From Candidatus Bacteroides pullicola (GTDB lineage Bacteria > Bacteroidota > Bacteroidia > Bacteroidales > Bacteroidaceae), in contig DXCV01000033.1 in assembly GCA_019115825.1 (NCBI GenBank), forward strand, positions 1-64,000: DNA of 64,000 bases. The letters run 5' to 3'. The notes under the pieces were generated by a model, which saw only the letters and a list, made by a program, of their open reading frames with translations, was not told the origin of the DNA and did no database searches. The number at the start of each line of letters is the position of its first letter. Within the stretch, counting starts at the first letter, position 1. Both the position numbers and the translations under genes were made by a program. Shown here in pieces: positions 44,935 to 53,120 of the stretch.

Positions 44935-46559
44935 TCCTTCATCAACTCTTTTTCTATCTTCAAAATCAGGCTATCGCGCATGTTCTCGTCCGCAATGGCA
45001 TTGTAAATGGCGGCGTAGACTACATTGATTATGTTTTTTTCTTTCTCGTCGAATTTTCGATAGGATTCCCTGTCGGTTCGCAGCAAGCAGCGAGGAACCT
45101 CACTGGATGATGCGGGGAAAGTCTCTTTGTCGGCCGTGTGGGCATACGGGTGTTCCTGTTGCTTATATGCGGTCGACTCTTGGGGTGTAGCAGCCGGAAC
45201 AGTCTTGGGGAGGATGGAATCTGCATTGCTGTAAATAAGGCGGAGCGGTGAATTCTTTTCTTCCATCTTACGCTGTAGTTTCTCTATCTTTTGCTCAGCC
45301 GCTTCCTTGTTCTTCTTGAACTGTTCAAAGTCTTTTTCATCCTTCTCCCGCTCTGCTGGTGCAATGTAACCGGTTACTTTCTTCTTCTCCAGCTTTTCTT
45401 GCTTTTCAAGGGCTTTGTCATAGTCATCCCGTGCGCTTCTCATTTTTGACGCATCATTGCAAAGTTCCTTGAGCACCTTGAAATCTTCTCTTACCCAGTT
45501 CTCGAAGTCGGGACGGTAATCGCTTTCACGGATGTAGTCACGGCGTGCGTCGGGCACCAATTCCGGAGCCTCCACATGCAATTCGCCATAAAAATATTGG
45601 GAAAAACGCTTGTCGCCTTCCGCCGCGAAGAAATTGCGGCAAGTGCGTTCGTCCCCCACTTGGATATTCTTGCACCTCAAGCGCATTCCGTATGCCAGGT
45701 TTTCGGAAGGTATTTGCCCACGCAACTCCGAGATAGAATACCATCCCCAATAAACCATATTGTCGTCTTGGTTTTTCTTGCTGAAAAATTGAATGTCCTT
45801 GACATCATAATCACCATTGCGTTTGTCTCTTATACTTGTGGTATAGGCTTTGTAAATCTGCTCTTCGGCCTGCTCGTCCCCCACATAGATGTTGTAGACA
45901 TCGAGGGACAGGCCGTTGCTGCGGACAAAGTCCTTGATCTTGGCAGCAAATCTGGTGAACGAGGTGGGGTAGTCTACCGGCGATACAAGGGACAAATAGT
46001 CACGAATGTTTCCCACGTCGAGCAGGCGGTCGTCTTTGACGTTCTCCAGAATGACCTTGAAGTAGTGTTTCGCATTCTCTTCGGGTTGCTCTTCAAACGA
46101 GGTGCAATCGTCTATCACGTCTCCGGCTTCGCTTTCGTCCATGTCGTCGTCGAGGATGCGGCTCATCTTATCGGCATCCCAGCGCATGATGGTCTTTACC
46201 TCTTCACCCTTAGCCGAAGTCTCGAAGACCAGCATCGAACAATATCCCAATCCGCCCAGGCGGCCTATCCCGCGGAAGCCTTTCTGCTCTCCACGTTTCT
46301 TTCTCGAAGCGGCCACGTCAAGGAGTTGGCTTCTGTCTTCATGCCTCACCCCTGTGGCCGTGTCTTCTATCTCTATTCTGCGCCGGTCGCGGAAAATCCG
46401 CACATGGATGCTATAATAGTCGTCCTCCTCAAGGTGTTGTTCGCGTGCCAAGTCTATTTGGTCTGCTGCGTTTTGGATATATTCACGATAGATGCACCTA
46501 CTGTCTTCGTACATGCTCCGGGTGAGCGATTCTATGACGTTTTTGCCGATTTTTGCCAT
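44931..46559 (-). CDS. GHKL/Hsp90-like ATPase of the five-gene operon
   Basis: This 542-residue protein has an N-terminal GHKL ATP-binding domain: Glu26 and Asn30 in REYIQNAADQID (N box), Asp66 with Gly70 in EDTATGV (G1) and GFRGIGRLGGLG (G2, 94-105). This layout matches Hsp90-like ATPases found in prokaryotic conflict systems. A middle domain follows (to about 390), then a charged coiled coil (about 395-450, EKQEKLEKKK... AEQKIEKLQRKMEEK) and a variable C-terminus. It begins 2 bp after the HerA-like gene. It may act as an ATP-driven clamp or sensor. Confidence 0.82.
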   Translation of the reverse strand: MAKIGKNVIESLTRSMYEDSRCIYREYIQNAADQIDLAREQHLEEDDYYSIHVRIFRDRRRIEIEDTATGVRHEDRSQLLDVAASRKKRGEQKGFRGIGRLGGLGYCSMLVFETSAKGEEVKTIMRWDADKMSRILDDDMDESEAGDVIDDCTSFEEQPEENAKHYFKVILENVKDDRLLDVGNIRDYLSLVSPVDYPTSFTRFAAKIKDFVRSNGLSLDVYNIYVGDEQAEEQIYKAYTTSIRDKRNGDYDVKDIQFFSKKNQDDNMVYWGWYSISELRGQIPSENLAYGMRLRCKNIQVGDERTCRNFFAAEGDKRFSQYFYGELHVEAPELVPDARRDYIRESDYRPDFENWVREDFKVLKELCNDASKMRSARDDYDKALEKQEKLEKKKVTGYIAPAEREKDEKDFEQFKKNKEAAEQKIEKLQRKMEEKNSPLRLIYSNADSILPKTVPAATPQESTAYKQQEHPYAHTADKETFPASSSEVPRCLLRTDRESYRKFDEKEKNIINVVYAAIYNAIADENMRDSLILKIEKELMKE

Positions 46560-46561
46560 GG

Positions 46562-48232
46562 TTATTCGTAATACTTGTAAATGGGTAATGGGAAATTGAT
46601 GTGCAGCATGGAGCGGAACACCGGGTTCTGGATGATGTATTCTCCCTGCTTCATGCGGGTGAGCATAGTCTTGTAGACGCTGGGGACGAAGCGGAAATCC
46701 TCGCGGGAGATTTCAATGGCATTCGTCCTGCCGAAGGCTTGTGTGGCACAATTGCCCTTGACCCGGCGATGTATGTCGCTTACGAACTGCTCTGCTCCGA
46801 AAAGCACGATGCCCAACGAGCGTCCGCGCTCTGTGATGTCCAGCAGTTGGTGGAGGATGGGGGATGATTTGGGTATGTCCACGGAGGCATATTTGTTTAG
46901 CTCGTCAATGAAGATGATGATTCGTCCGGGTATTTCCTCATCGGGCCGGAGTGACGTGCCGAGTTTCAGGTTATATACGGCACGCATCACGTCGCCGAAG
47001 ACGAAGCCTTGGGATTCTTCATCCAACTTGGCCACGTCTATCACCATTACGTCATTTTTCTTGATTTGGGCTATCTTGTCCCGCAGGCGGACACCTGTAC
47101 CCAACTGGTTGGTGAACATTTGCTGGCATTTCTGATAGCTCTTGTTGAAAAGCCGGTAGAATTTCCGCCAGCTCATCACGGAAATCTCCTTGCCGGCATT
47201 CCGGCTCTTGTCTGTTTGGGTCTGCTTGTAAAGGGCGTTCTTGAAATCCTCCCACGATTCAATCCCCTTGAAGTCGCCACTATTGGATATGATGTAGTTC
47301 AGGATGCTTTCCACCGTCTCATTGGGGTCATCCACATTGGCAAAAAGCAAGTCCAGGCACTCTTTGTCTTCGTCCGTTTCAAAAAGATATTTGTATTGAA
47401 AGGCTTTCTTGTCCCGCATGCGTTCTTCTATAACCTCCTTTTTCTCATAGGTGTACGAGGTATGGTCCTTGGAAAACGGATAGAAATATTTCACTTGCTT
47501 GAAGGGGAACATCTCCATCCCCAGCAGGTCGTAGACTGGCCTTATCTGTTCCAATTCATTCTTGCGTCCGTTGGGTTGGTCTACTTTCAGCAGGTCGGTG
47601 CCCTTTACGTTTATCATAATGAAAGCCACGGATTCCGTTTCGTCCTTCATCGCATAGTCCTGAATGGCTTTCATCAGGAACATGGCATATGATGTCTTGG
47701 AAGCCAGGCCGGAAATGCCGGAAATGTTCAGATGGGCTCCTTCGGGCCCGATCAGGAAATGGGAGTTGAAGAACACGGGTAACATCTTGCGGTTCTCCCC
47801 ATCATACATCTTTATGTAGCCGGCTGGCATGGGGTTCTTCACGTCTTTCAGCCCCAAGGCTTCCATAATCTCTTCTTCATCGGCCAAGGACACCTTCCGC
47901 CCTTCTTGGACGGGGATGTAAATACCCCGACTGTTTCCCACCACTTTGCATTTCACATAATTCATTCCTATGCGTTCGGTATATGAATGGGCGTTCACGT
48001 CTCCGAAATCGCTGGAAATGAATCCGGCCAACGCACTGGGAGAATCCGTCATGTGGGAAATTTCTTCCACCACTCCGAATGTCTTAGATTCATTGCCTTC
48101 AGAATCTTGCACGTGCTCGACGACAACGACGTCGAACGGATTCAACTTTAAATCCTGTTTCGTCCAAAACGTGAATTCTTCGATGGTAGAAGGTTGTTTC
48201 TCGGTCGCTATGACTCTTCCAATGATTTCCAT
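46562..48232 (-). CDS. HerA-like DNA-translocase ATPase
   Basis: This 556-residue protein has an N-terminal beta-barrel (HAS-like, about 1-110) and a HerA/FtsK-type RecA-fold core. The P-loop is unusual: GISGLASKTS (172-181), with Ser where the last Gly of GxxxxGK[ST] normally stands. Walker B is RIIIFIDELNKYA, and ITERGRSLGIVLFGAEQ and the later GRTNAIEIS resemble HerA. A TTG at 48241 is open upstream, but ATG at 48232 gives a 5-bp gap to the NurA-like gene and a better N-terminus. HerA hexamers normally pump DNA together with NurA nuclease. Confidence 0.8.
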   Translation of the reverse strand: MEIIGRVIATEKQPSTIEEFTFWTKQDLKLNPFDVVVVEHVQDSEGNESKTFGVVEEISHMTDSPSALAGFISSDFGDVNAHSYTERIGMNYVKCKVVGNSRGIYIPVQEGRKVSLADEEEIMEALGLKDVKNPMPAGYIKMYDGENRKMLPVFFNSHFLIGPEGAHLNISGISGLASKTSYAMFLMKAIQDYAMKDETESVAFIMINVKGTDLLKVDQPNGRKNELEQIRPVYDLLGMEMFPFKQVKYFYPFSKDHTSYTYEKKEVIEERMRDKKAFQYKYLFETDEDKECLDLLFANVDDPNETVESILNYIISNSGDFKGIESWEDFKNALYKQTQTDKSRNAGKEISVMSWRKFYRLFNKSYQKCQQMFTNQLGTGVRLRDKIAQIKKNDVMVIDVAKLDEESQGFVFGDVMRAVYNLKLGTSLRPDEEIPGRIIIFIDELNKYASVDIPKSSPILHQLLDITERGRSLGIVLFGAEQFVSDIHRRVKGNCATQAFGRTNAIEISREDFRFVPSVYKTMLTRMKQGEYIIQNPVFRSMLHINFPLPIYKYYE

Positions 48233-48237
48233 AATGA

Positions 48238-49410
48238 TCAAAATAAATTAATGAATTGGATATCGCTTTTGAAACGGCTTTTGCAATAACTTTCAGTCAT
48301 GTAAACTGGGTACAGATGATTGGCCCAGCGGGCATCGCTGCCGTAGCACACGGGATTGCGCTCATTGATGATGTTGGCGGTGATTGCATCGACTTCATCC
48401 GTCAGCAGGCCATGGTCATTTTCATGCCCGGTCATCAGCATCTTTTCTATTTTCAAGATGCCGGAATAAGGGGTCACAGTATGCCTGGCATCGCGGATCC
48501 GTACATACCAGATGGCAAAATTCACCCCGCCCCATTCAGGTCCCGGACTCCAGAGAATGGCAGGCGTGCGGTGATATAGGGGCAATTTGGCTATTCGTCC
48601 CGCGCAACTCTGTCCGCGATTGTCCTTCATCAGATTGGGATTAAATTTTTTCGATACTCCTACCACGTGTCGGTAATTGTTGCGGATTCGATTCAATTCC
48701 TTGTAGTCTCCGGTCTTCATGGGCTTATACTGGATGGAGCCGTCTTTTATCAAATAGCTTTCGTGGGTCAGCAGATGCTTATTCATCAGGCGTGCCACGA
48801 TACGTTTCTCGCAGTCTGTCATCTCGTCTTGTATGCGGGCCACTCCTTTGTTCTCCAATGTCTCTTTCCCCTCACACTTGGTCAAGTAGTAGAGGACTCT
48901 GCCTATTTGTATTCCTGAACTACGCAATAAAGCCAATTCATTCAACTTGTTTTTCAGGTTTCCGAAAAACGAAGCATTATCTCCGCCGTCACCATTGGCT
49001 ATGATGGGCAAGCATACAACGGAATAACACTCTTCGTCAATATGACTGAAAGAATGGAAGGTAAAATCCTCATTCATTTCCCGGGCACAACAAGCCACGG
49101 CGATTTGCCCGCTAACTATGGGATAGACCTTCTTGTCATATTGCACATCATCCACCTTGTAAACACGGCGCGAGCCATCCAAAAAATATTTGAATAGCGC
49201 CGGGCCTTGGTTGCAATCTTTGGCTAGTGCCCTCATATCTCGGTCATGGGCATCATGGTTGTTTTCCGCGAACTCCTTCAAATTGACATATTTGTCTTCA
49301 TCCGATTCATACTCAACATTGGGATTTGACGAATCGTCGTAGCAATACTTGAAAGAAGCAAAGCATTCTCCATTGGTTTCTCGCGCTATGTAGTTTAGAA
49401 TCTTCTCCAT
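48238..49410 (-). CDS. NurA-like nuclease, first gene of the five-gene operon
   Basis: This 390-residue protein has the NurA pattern: Asp78 in FLDGSRR, a second acidic motif Asp223 in LIKDGSIQ, a central helix stretch (GVARIQDEMTDCEKRIVARLMN) and a C-terminal block with ARWANHLYPVYMTESYCKSRF. NurA nucleases bind Mn2+/Mg2+ through these acids and resect DNA ends with HerA, whose gene follows at 5 bp. The first ATG is at 49410; a TTG at 49464 would add 18 residues. Sequence similarity is judged by motif only, so the nuclease call is moderate. Confidence 0.68.
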   Translation of the reverse strand: MEKILNYIARETNGECFASFKYCYDDSSNPNVEYESDEDKYVNLKEFAENNHDAHDRDMRALAKDCNQGPALFKYFLDGSRRVYKVDDVQYDKKVYPIVSGQIAVACCAREMNEDFTFHSFSHIDEECYSVVCLPIIANGDGGDNASFFGNLKNKLNELALLRSSGIQIGRVLYYLTKCEGKETLENKGVARIQDEMTDCEKRIVARLMNKHLLTHESYLIKDGSIQYKPMKTGDYKELNRIRNNYRHVVGVSKKFNPNLMKDNRGQSCAGRIAKLPLYHRTPAILWSPGPEWGGVNFAIWYVRIRDARHTVTPYSGILKIEKMLMTGHENDHGLLTDEVDAITANIINERNPVCYGSDARWANHLYPVYMTESYCKSRFKSDIQFINLF

Positions 49411-49480
49411 CTGTCTATCTGGCTCATTTTTTGCGACCTTTATGATAAATCTCAATGATAACAACTAAGTAAATGATTTG

Positions 49481-49511
49481 CAAAAATAGTTCTTTGCTTT
49501 TTATTTGCAAA
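49481..49511 (-). promoter_or_regulatory. Promoter of the NurA/HerA/GHKL/radical SAM operon
   Basis: On the minus strand TTTG (49511-49508), a 19-bp spacer and TATTTTTG (49488-49481) form a perfect consensus promoter. The leader to the ATG at 49410 is about 60 bases. It is the only good promoter seen for the five genes. Confidence 0.8.
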
Positions 49512-49626
49512 ATAGAATAATCACTTTCTGACATCCAAGGTTTCAACTATATGACTTCAACATGTGGTTGCCAATATAGTGTACTTCCCGAAAGCGTCTC
49601 AGTGCTTCCGGTGTCTCAATCATCAC

Positions 49627-49806
49627 AATCACAGTTATCACAGTTCACAGTTAGCAAAAACGGATTATTTGTAAAGATAGAGGGTAAAATATAGTTTAAT
49701 ATATATATAATATATATTATATATATATTAAGTATTATATAGAGATATTTTCTCTACTTTCGGGCGGAACTCTTTTCGGTAACTGTGAACTGTGATAACT
49801 GTGATT
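49627..49806. repeat. 27-bp perfect inverted repeat flanking an AT-rich core
   Basis: The arms 49627-49653 and 49780-49806 are exact reverse complements, each built of TGTGA/TCACA units (TAACTGTGAACTGTGA and on). Between them lie 126 bp, largely TA-rich (TAATATATATATAATATATA). A third copy, 24 of 27 bases identical to the right arm and in the same orientation, lies at 38570-38596 inside the primase-like gene. Confidence 0.85.
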
Positions 49807-49935
49807 TGTGATTGCTATTCCTTGGTGATAAAAGAGCGGTTTTATCTCTTTACATTTCAACAGCTTGATCCCCAGCGCAATAACTCAAAAACGCCCCAAA
49901 ATTCAGCAAAAACACCCCCGCGCGACGCCATATCA

Positions 49936-49967
49936 CTTGCTTTTGCCGAACAAAATGCGTACCTTTG
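49936..49967 (+). promoter_or_regulatory. Promoter of the HU-like gene
   Basis: CTTG (49936-49939), 20-bp spacer, TACCTTTG (49960-49967, perfect -7). The leader to the ATG at 50035 is about 60 bases. Confidence 0.6.
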
Positions 49968-50034
49968 TTCCGTCAAGGCCAAGACACCGCGAAACGTTAA
50001 CCAATCAATTATTAACCCTTAAATCAGAAAGACT

Positions 50035-50514
50035 ATGAGTTTCTACAAAAAGATTTTCAATGAAAAATTCGGCGTCTACTATCCCAGCGCCGTGACTGTG
50101 GGCCAGCCCGTCCCCGTGAAGAAGGTGGCCAAGCGATTGAGCCAAATGTGTACCGTGACGTATGCCGACGTGATGGCTGTCTTGGGCGAACTGCCGGGCG
50201 TGATGGCCGACTATATGGGCCAGGGCAAGAGCGTCCGCCTCGACGGACTGGGCACCTTCCGCTACACGCTGAAGACCAAGGGCGTCGCCGACGAAGCCGA
50301 CTTCGACTTCCAGAAGCAGGTGAAAGCCATCCGCGTCCAGTTCGTCCCCGCACGCGAGGGAGCGCAGACCAAAGGCTCCGTAGCCACCCGCGGCCTGGTG
50401 CCTACCGGCATTGAGTGGCTGCCCTACGATGCCATCGCGACCGAAGAAGGCGGCAGCGTGACCCCGGGCGAACCGATCGAGCCGGGCAGCGGCGACGAGG
50501 ACTCCTTCGGCTGA
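50035..50514 (+). CDS. HU-like DNA-binding protein with acidic tail
   Basis: This 159-residue protein carries an HU/IHF-type domain of the large Bacteroides HU-related kind. The N-terminus is MSFYKKIFNEKFGVYYPSAV, then VKKVAKRLSQMCTVTYADVMAVLGELPGVMADYMGQGKSVRLDGLGTFRYTL, followed by a family-specific extension (FVPAREGAQTKGS) and a Gly/Glu/Asp-rich tail. It probably binds DNA non-specifically. The smalltalk gene lies 146 bp downstream, and the pair is a common Bacteroides unit near VirE/DUF3987 primase genes. Confidence 0.9.
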   Translation: MSFYKKIFNEKFGVYYPSAVTVGQPVPVKKVAKRLSQMCTVTYADVMAVLGELPGVMADYMGQGKSVRLDGLGTFRYTLKTKGVADEADFDFQKQVKAIRVQFVPAREGAQTKGSVATRGLVPTGIEWLPYDAIATEEGGSVTPGEPIEPGSGDEDSFG

Positions 50515-50551
50515 TTTTAGGACATAGGAACATAGATGACATAAGTTTTTA

Positions 50552-50623
50552 AGACATAGGAACATAGGAACATATTCGTTCCAATCATCTAAAGGAAATA
50601 TATGTTCTTATGTTCCTCTGTCT
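50552..50623. repeat. Imperfect palindrome of CATAGGAACATAGGAACAT units
   Basis: Left arm 50552-50575 and right arm 50600-50623 are reverse complements at 22 of 24 positions. A partial third unit sits at 50520-50540 (GACATAGGAACATAGATGAC). It fills the gap between the HU-like and smalltalk genes and would fold into a long RNA hairpin in a joint transcript. Confidence 0.8.
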
Positions 50624-50660
50624 AAAAATAAAATTTGTCTAACCACTAACCATTAAAAAC

Positions 50661-50759
50661 ATGACCAAGAAAGACACCTGGAAAATGATTATCCAAACGC
50701 TTATCAGCATCCTGACGGCCATCGGCACGACGCTGGGCATGGTGAGCTGCGTGGCCTAA
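50661..50759 (+). CDS. Smalltalk family small protein
   Basis: This 32-residue protein (TKKDTWKMIIQTLISILTAIG... MVSC) has a short charged start, one hydrophobic helix and a near-terminal Cys. It matches the pattern of the Bacteroides 'smalltalk' peptides found beside HU-like genes. Function unknown; the single helix suggests membrane insertion. It is too short for ordinary ORF calling but its context and composition support it. Confidence 0.85.
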   Translation: MTKKDTWKMIIQTLISILTAIGTTLGMVSCVA

Positions 50760-50815
50760 GTCGTTATTTTCTGTAAAAAAACCATTTCTGCCGACGCTCG
50801 TTGGGGATAAATCCC

Positions 50816-50823
50816 TATCTTTG
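50816..50823 (+). promoter_or_regulatory. -7 box of glyS
   Basis: TATCTTTG is a perfect TAnnTTTG match. It lies at the very start of a longer open frame (50823), so the ATG at 50877 is the likely start of glycyl-tRNA synthetase. Confidence 0.6.
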
Positions 50824-50876
50824 TGGCGTTTTTTACAAGTATAAAAATCAAACCAGAAGATAGACAATCAAAAGAA

Positions 50877-52418
50877 ATGGCACAAGAAGACGTTTTTAAG
50901 AAAATCGTTTCGCACTGCAAGGAATACGGCTTTGTCTTCCCCAGCAGCGAGATTTACGACGGATTGGGCGCTGTGTATGACTACGGTCAGAACGGCGTGG
51001 AACTGAAGAACAACATCAAGCAATACTGGTGGCAAAGCATGGTGCTGCTGCACGAGAACATCGTGGGCATCGACTCTGCCATCTTCATGCACCCCACCAT
51101 CTGGAAAGCCAGCGGACACGTGGATGCCTTCAACGACCCCCTCATCGACAACCGCGACTCGAAGAAGCGCTACCGCGCGGACGTGCTCATCGAGGACCAG
51201 ATAGCCAAGTATGACGACAAGATAGCCAAGGAAGTGGCCAAGGCTGCCAAGAAATATGGCGACGCCTTCAACGAAGAGGAATTCCGCTCGACCAACGCCC
51301 GCGTCCTGGAGCACCAGCGCAAGCGCGACGCCCTGCACGAGCGTTACTCCCGCGCGATGAACGCCGGTCCCGACCTGAACGAACTGCGCCAAATCATCCT
51401 GGACGAGGAAATCGTCTGCCCCATCAGCGGCACGAAAAACTGGACGGAGGTGCGCCAGTTCAACCTGATGTTCTCCACCGAGATGGGCAGCACCGCCGAC
51501 GGCGCCATGAAGGTCTACCTCCGCCCCGAGACGGCACAGGGCATCTTCGTCAACTACCTGAACGTGCAGAAGACGGGCCGCATGAAGATTCCTTTCGGCA
51601 TCGCGCAGATTGGTAAGGCTTTCCGCAACGAGATCGTGGCACGCCAGTTCATCTTCCGTATGCGCGAGTTCGAGCAGATGGAGATGCAGTTCTTCGTGAA
51701 GCCCGGCACCGAGCTGGAGTGGTTCAAGCAGTGGAAGGAGACGCGCCTCCGGTGGCACAAGGCCCTGGGCTTCGGCGACGACCACTACCGCTACCACGAC
51801 CACGAGAAGCTGGCCCACTATGCCAACGCCGCTACGGACATCGAGTTCCTGATGCCCTTCGGCTTCAAGGAGGTGGAGGGCATCCACAGCCGCACGAACT
51901 TCGACCTCTCGCAACACGAGAAGTTCTCCGGCAAGAACATCAAGTACTTCGACCCCGAGACGAACGAGAGCTACACGCCCTACGTCATCGAGACGTCCAT
52001 CGGCGTGGACCGCATGTTCCTCAGCATCATGTGCGGCTCCTACCACGAGGAGAAGCTGGAAAACGGCGAGACGCGCGTCGTGCTGAAGTTGCCCGCCGCC
52101 TTGGCTCCCGTCAAGCTGGCTGTAATGCCGCTGGTCAAGAAAGACGGCCTGCCCGAGAAGGCACGCGAGATTATCGACGCGCTGAAGTTCCACTTCAACT
52201 GCCAGTACGACGAGAAGGACAGCATCGGCAAGCGCTACCGCCGCCAGGACGCCATCGGCACGCCCTATTGCGTCACCGTGGACCACGACACGCTGACGGA
52301 TAACTGCGTCACCCTGCGCAACCGCGACACCATGCAGCAGGAGCGTGTGCCCATCAGCGAGCTGGACAGCATCATCGCCGACCGCGTCAGCATCACGTCG
52401 CTGCTGAAAACGCTGTGA
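50877..52418 (+). CDS. glyS: Glycyl-tRNA synthetase, alpha2 type
   Basis: This 513-residue class II synthetase of the single-chain (alpha2) type charges tRNA-Gly. It starts MAQEDVFKKIVSHCKEYGFVFPSSEIY. Class II motifs follow: motif 1 region, motif 2 (GIAQIGKAFRNEIVARQFIFRMREFEQMEMQFF) and motif 3 (TSIGVDRMFLSIM). The anticodon-binding domain is at the end (LAPVKLAVMPLVKK... GTPYCVTVDHDTL... RVPISEL). It shares a transcript with the FKBP gene 38 bp on. A tRNA-Gly gene lies 4.6 kb away on the other strand. Confidence 0.96.
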   Translation: MAQEDVFKKIVSHCKEYGFVFPSSEIYDGLGAVYDYGQNGVELKNNIKQYWWQSMVLLHENIVGIDSAIFMHPTIWKASGHVDAFNDPLIDNRDSKKRYRADVLIEDQIAKYDDKIAKEVAKAAKKYGDAFNEEEFRSTNARVLEHQRKRDALHERYSRAMNAGPDLNELRQIILDEEIVCPISGTKNWTEVRQFNLMFSTEMGSTADGAMKVYLRPETAQGIFVNYLNVQKTGRMKIPFGIAQIGKAFRNEIVARQFIFRMREFEQMEMQFFVKPGTELEWFKQWKETRLRWHKALGFGDDHYRYHDHEKLAHYANAATDIEFLMPFGFKEVEGIHSRTNFDLSQHEKFSGKNIKYFDPETNESYTPYVIETSIGVDRMFLSIMCGSYHEEKLENGETRVVLKLPAALAPVKLAVMPLVKKDGLPEKAREIIDALKFHFNCQYDEKDSIGKRYRRQDAIGTPYCVTVDHDTLTDNCVTLRNRDTMQQERVPISELDSIIADRVSITSLLKTL

Positions 52419-52419
52419 G

Positions 52420-52455
52420 AATTGAAAGTTGAAAATTGAGAATTGAAAATTGAGC
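52420..52455 (+). repeat. AATTGAAAATTGAG-type intergenic repeat
   Basis: Repeated GAATTGAAAGTTGAAAATTGAGAATTGAAAATTGAG fills the glyS-FKBP gap. The same word, reversed, is embedded in the coding sequence of the flavoprotein gene at 54671-54715. Confidence 0.75.
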
Positions 52456-53112
52456 ATGAAGAAATCATTCTTTATCCCTTCCCTCCTGGTGGCGTTGGCC
52501 TTCGCTTTCGCTGCCTGCGAGGAGACTGCCGAGCCTTCCGCCTACGACAACTGGCGCGAACGCAACGATGCCTTCATCGACTCCATCCGCACGGAGACGG
52601 GCGAGAACTACCTGGTGTGGCGCAGTCCCGCCACCCGCGCCACGACCGACTTGGGACAGACGCCGATGGAGCTGGGCAAGCTCTACGCCATCGAGGTGCA
52701 GGACGGCAGCACGACCGAAGGCCTGCAATATACCTACGCCAAGAAGCTGGTGGACAATCCCGACGGGACGCGCCTGCTTTATACGGACAACGCGGAGATG
52801 TTCTATCGCGGCACCCTCATCAATGGTGTGGAATTTGACGGCAACTTCGACGGCTACGGCGCGCTCGACCAACAGATTCCGCTTGACCCGGCGCAGATGA
52901 AGAATCCCACGGATTTCGATGAACCCGCCACGATGAGCGTCAGCGGCATGATAGGCGGCGTCGAGTGGGTGTTGCAACATGCCCGCACGGGCGAACGCTG
53001 GATTATCTATATCCCTTACAACGTGGGGTATGGCGCGAGCTCCAGCGGCTCCGTCCCTGCCTACTCCGCCTTGACGTTCGACTTCGTTATCGGCGACATC
53101 GTGGAGGATTGA
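52456..53112 (+). CDS. FKBP-type peptidyl-prolyl isomerase lipoprotein
   Basis: This 218-residue lipoprotein (lipobox FAAC, Cys21) has an FKBP-like C-terminal domain (EMFYRGTLINGVEFDGNFD, ATMSVSGMIGGVEWVLQHARTGERWIIYIPYNVGYGA, SALTFDFVIGDI). It would catalyse prolyl isomerisation or act as a chaperone in the periplasm. It is encoded 38 bp after glyS, an arrangement I recall from other Bacteroides. Confidence 0.85.
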   Translation: MKKSFFIPSLLVALAFAFAACEETAEPSAYDNWRERNDAFIDSIRTETGENYLVWRSPATRATTDLGQTPMELGKLYAIEVQDGSTTEGLQYTYAKKLVDNPDGTRLLYTDNAEMFYRGTLINGVEFDGNFDGYGALDQQIPLDPAQMKNPTDFDEPATMSVSGMIGGVEWVLQHARTGERWIIYIPYNVGYGASSSGSVPAYSALTFDFVIGDIVED

Positions 53113-53120
53113 GCCTGAGA

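Larger units (their letters stand above)
49411..50034. other. AT-rich divergent regulatory region between the operon and the HU-like gene
   Basis: About 620 bp without a supported gene. From left to right it holds the minus-strand operon promoter (49481-49511), an inverted pair of 27-bp repeats (49627-49806) around a highly AT-rich core with runs of TA, and the plus-strand promoter of the HU-like gene (49936-49967). The two convergent-looking repeat arms and the core could form a large cruciform. Confidence 0.7.

Noticed and set aside
50868-52457. 529-codon minus-strand frame opposite glyS
   Set aside because: It covers the same bases as a conserved synthetase and shows only a Val/Leu/His-rich shadow sequence.
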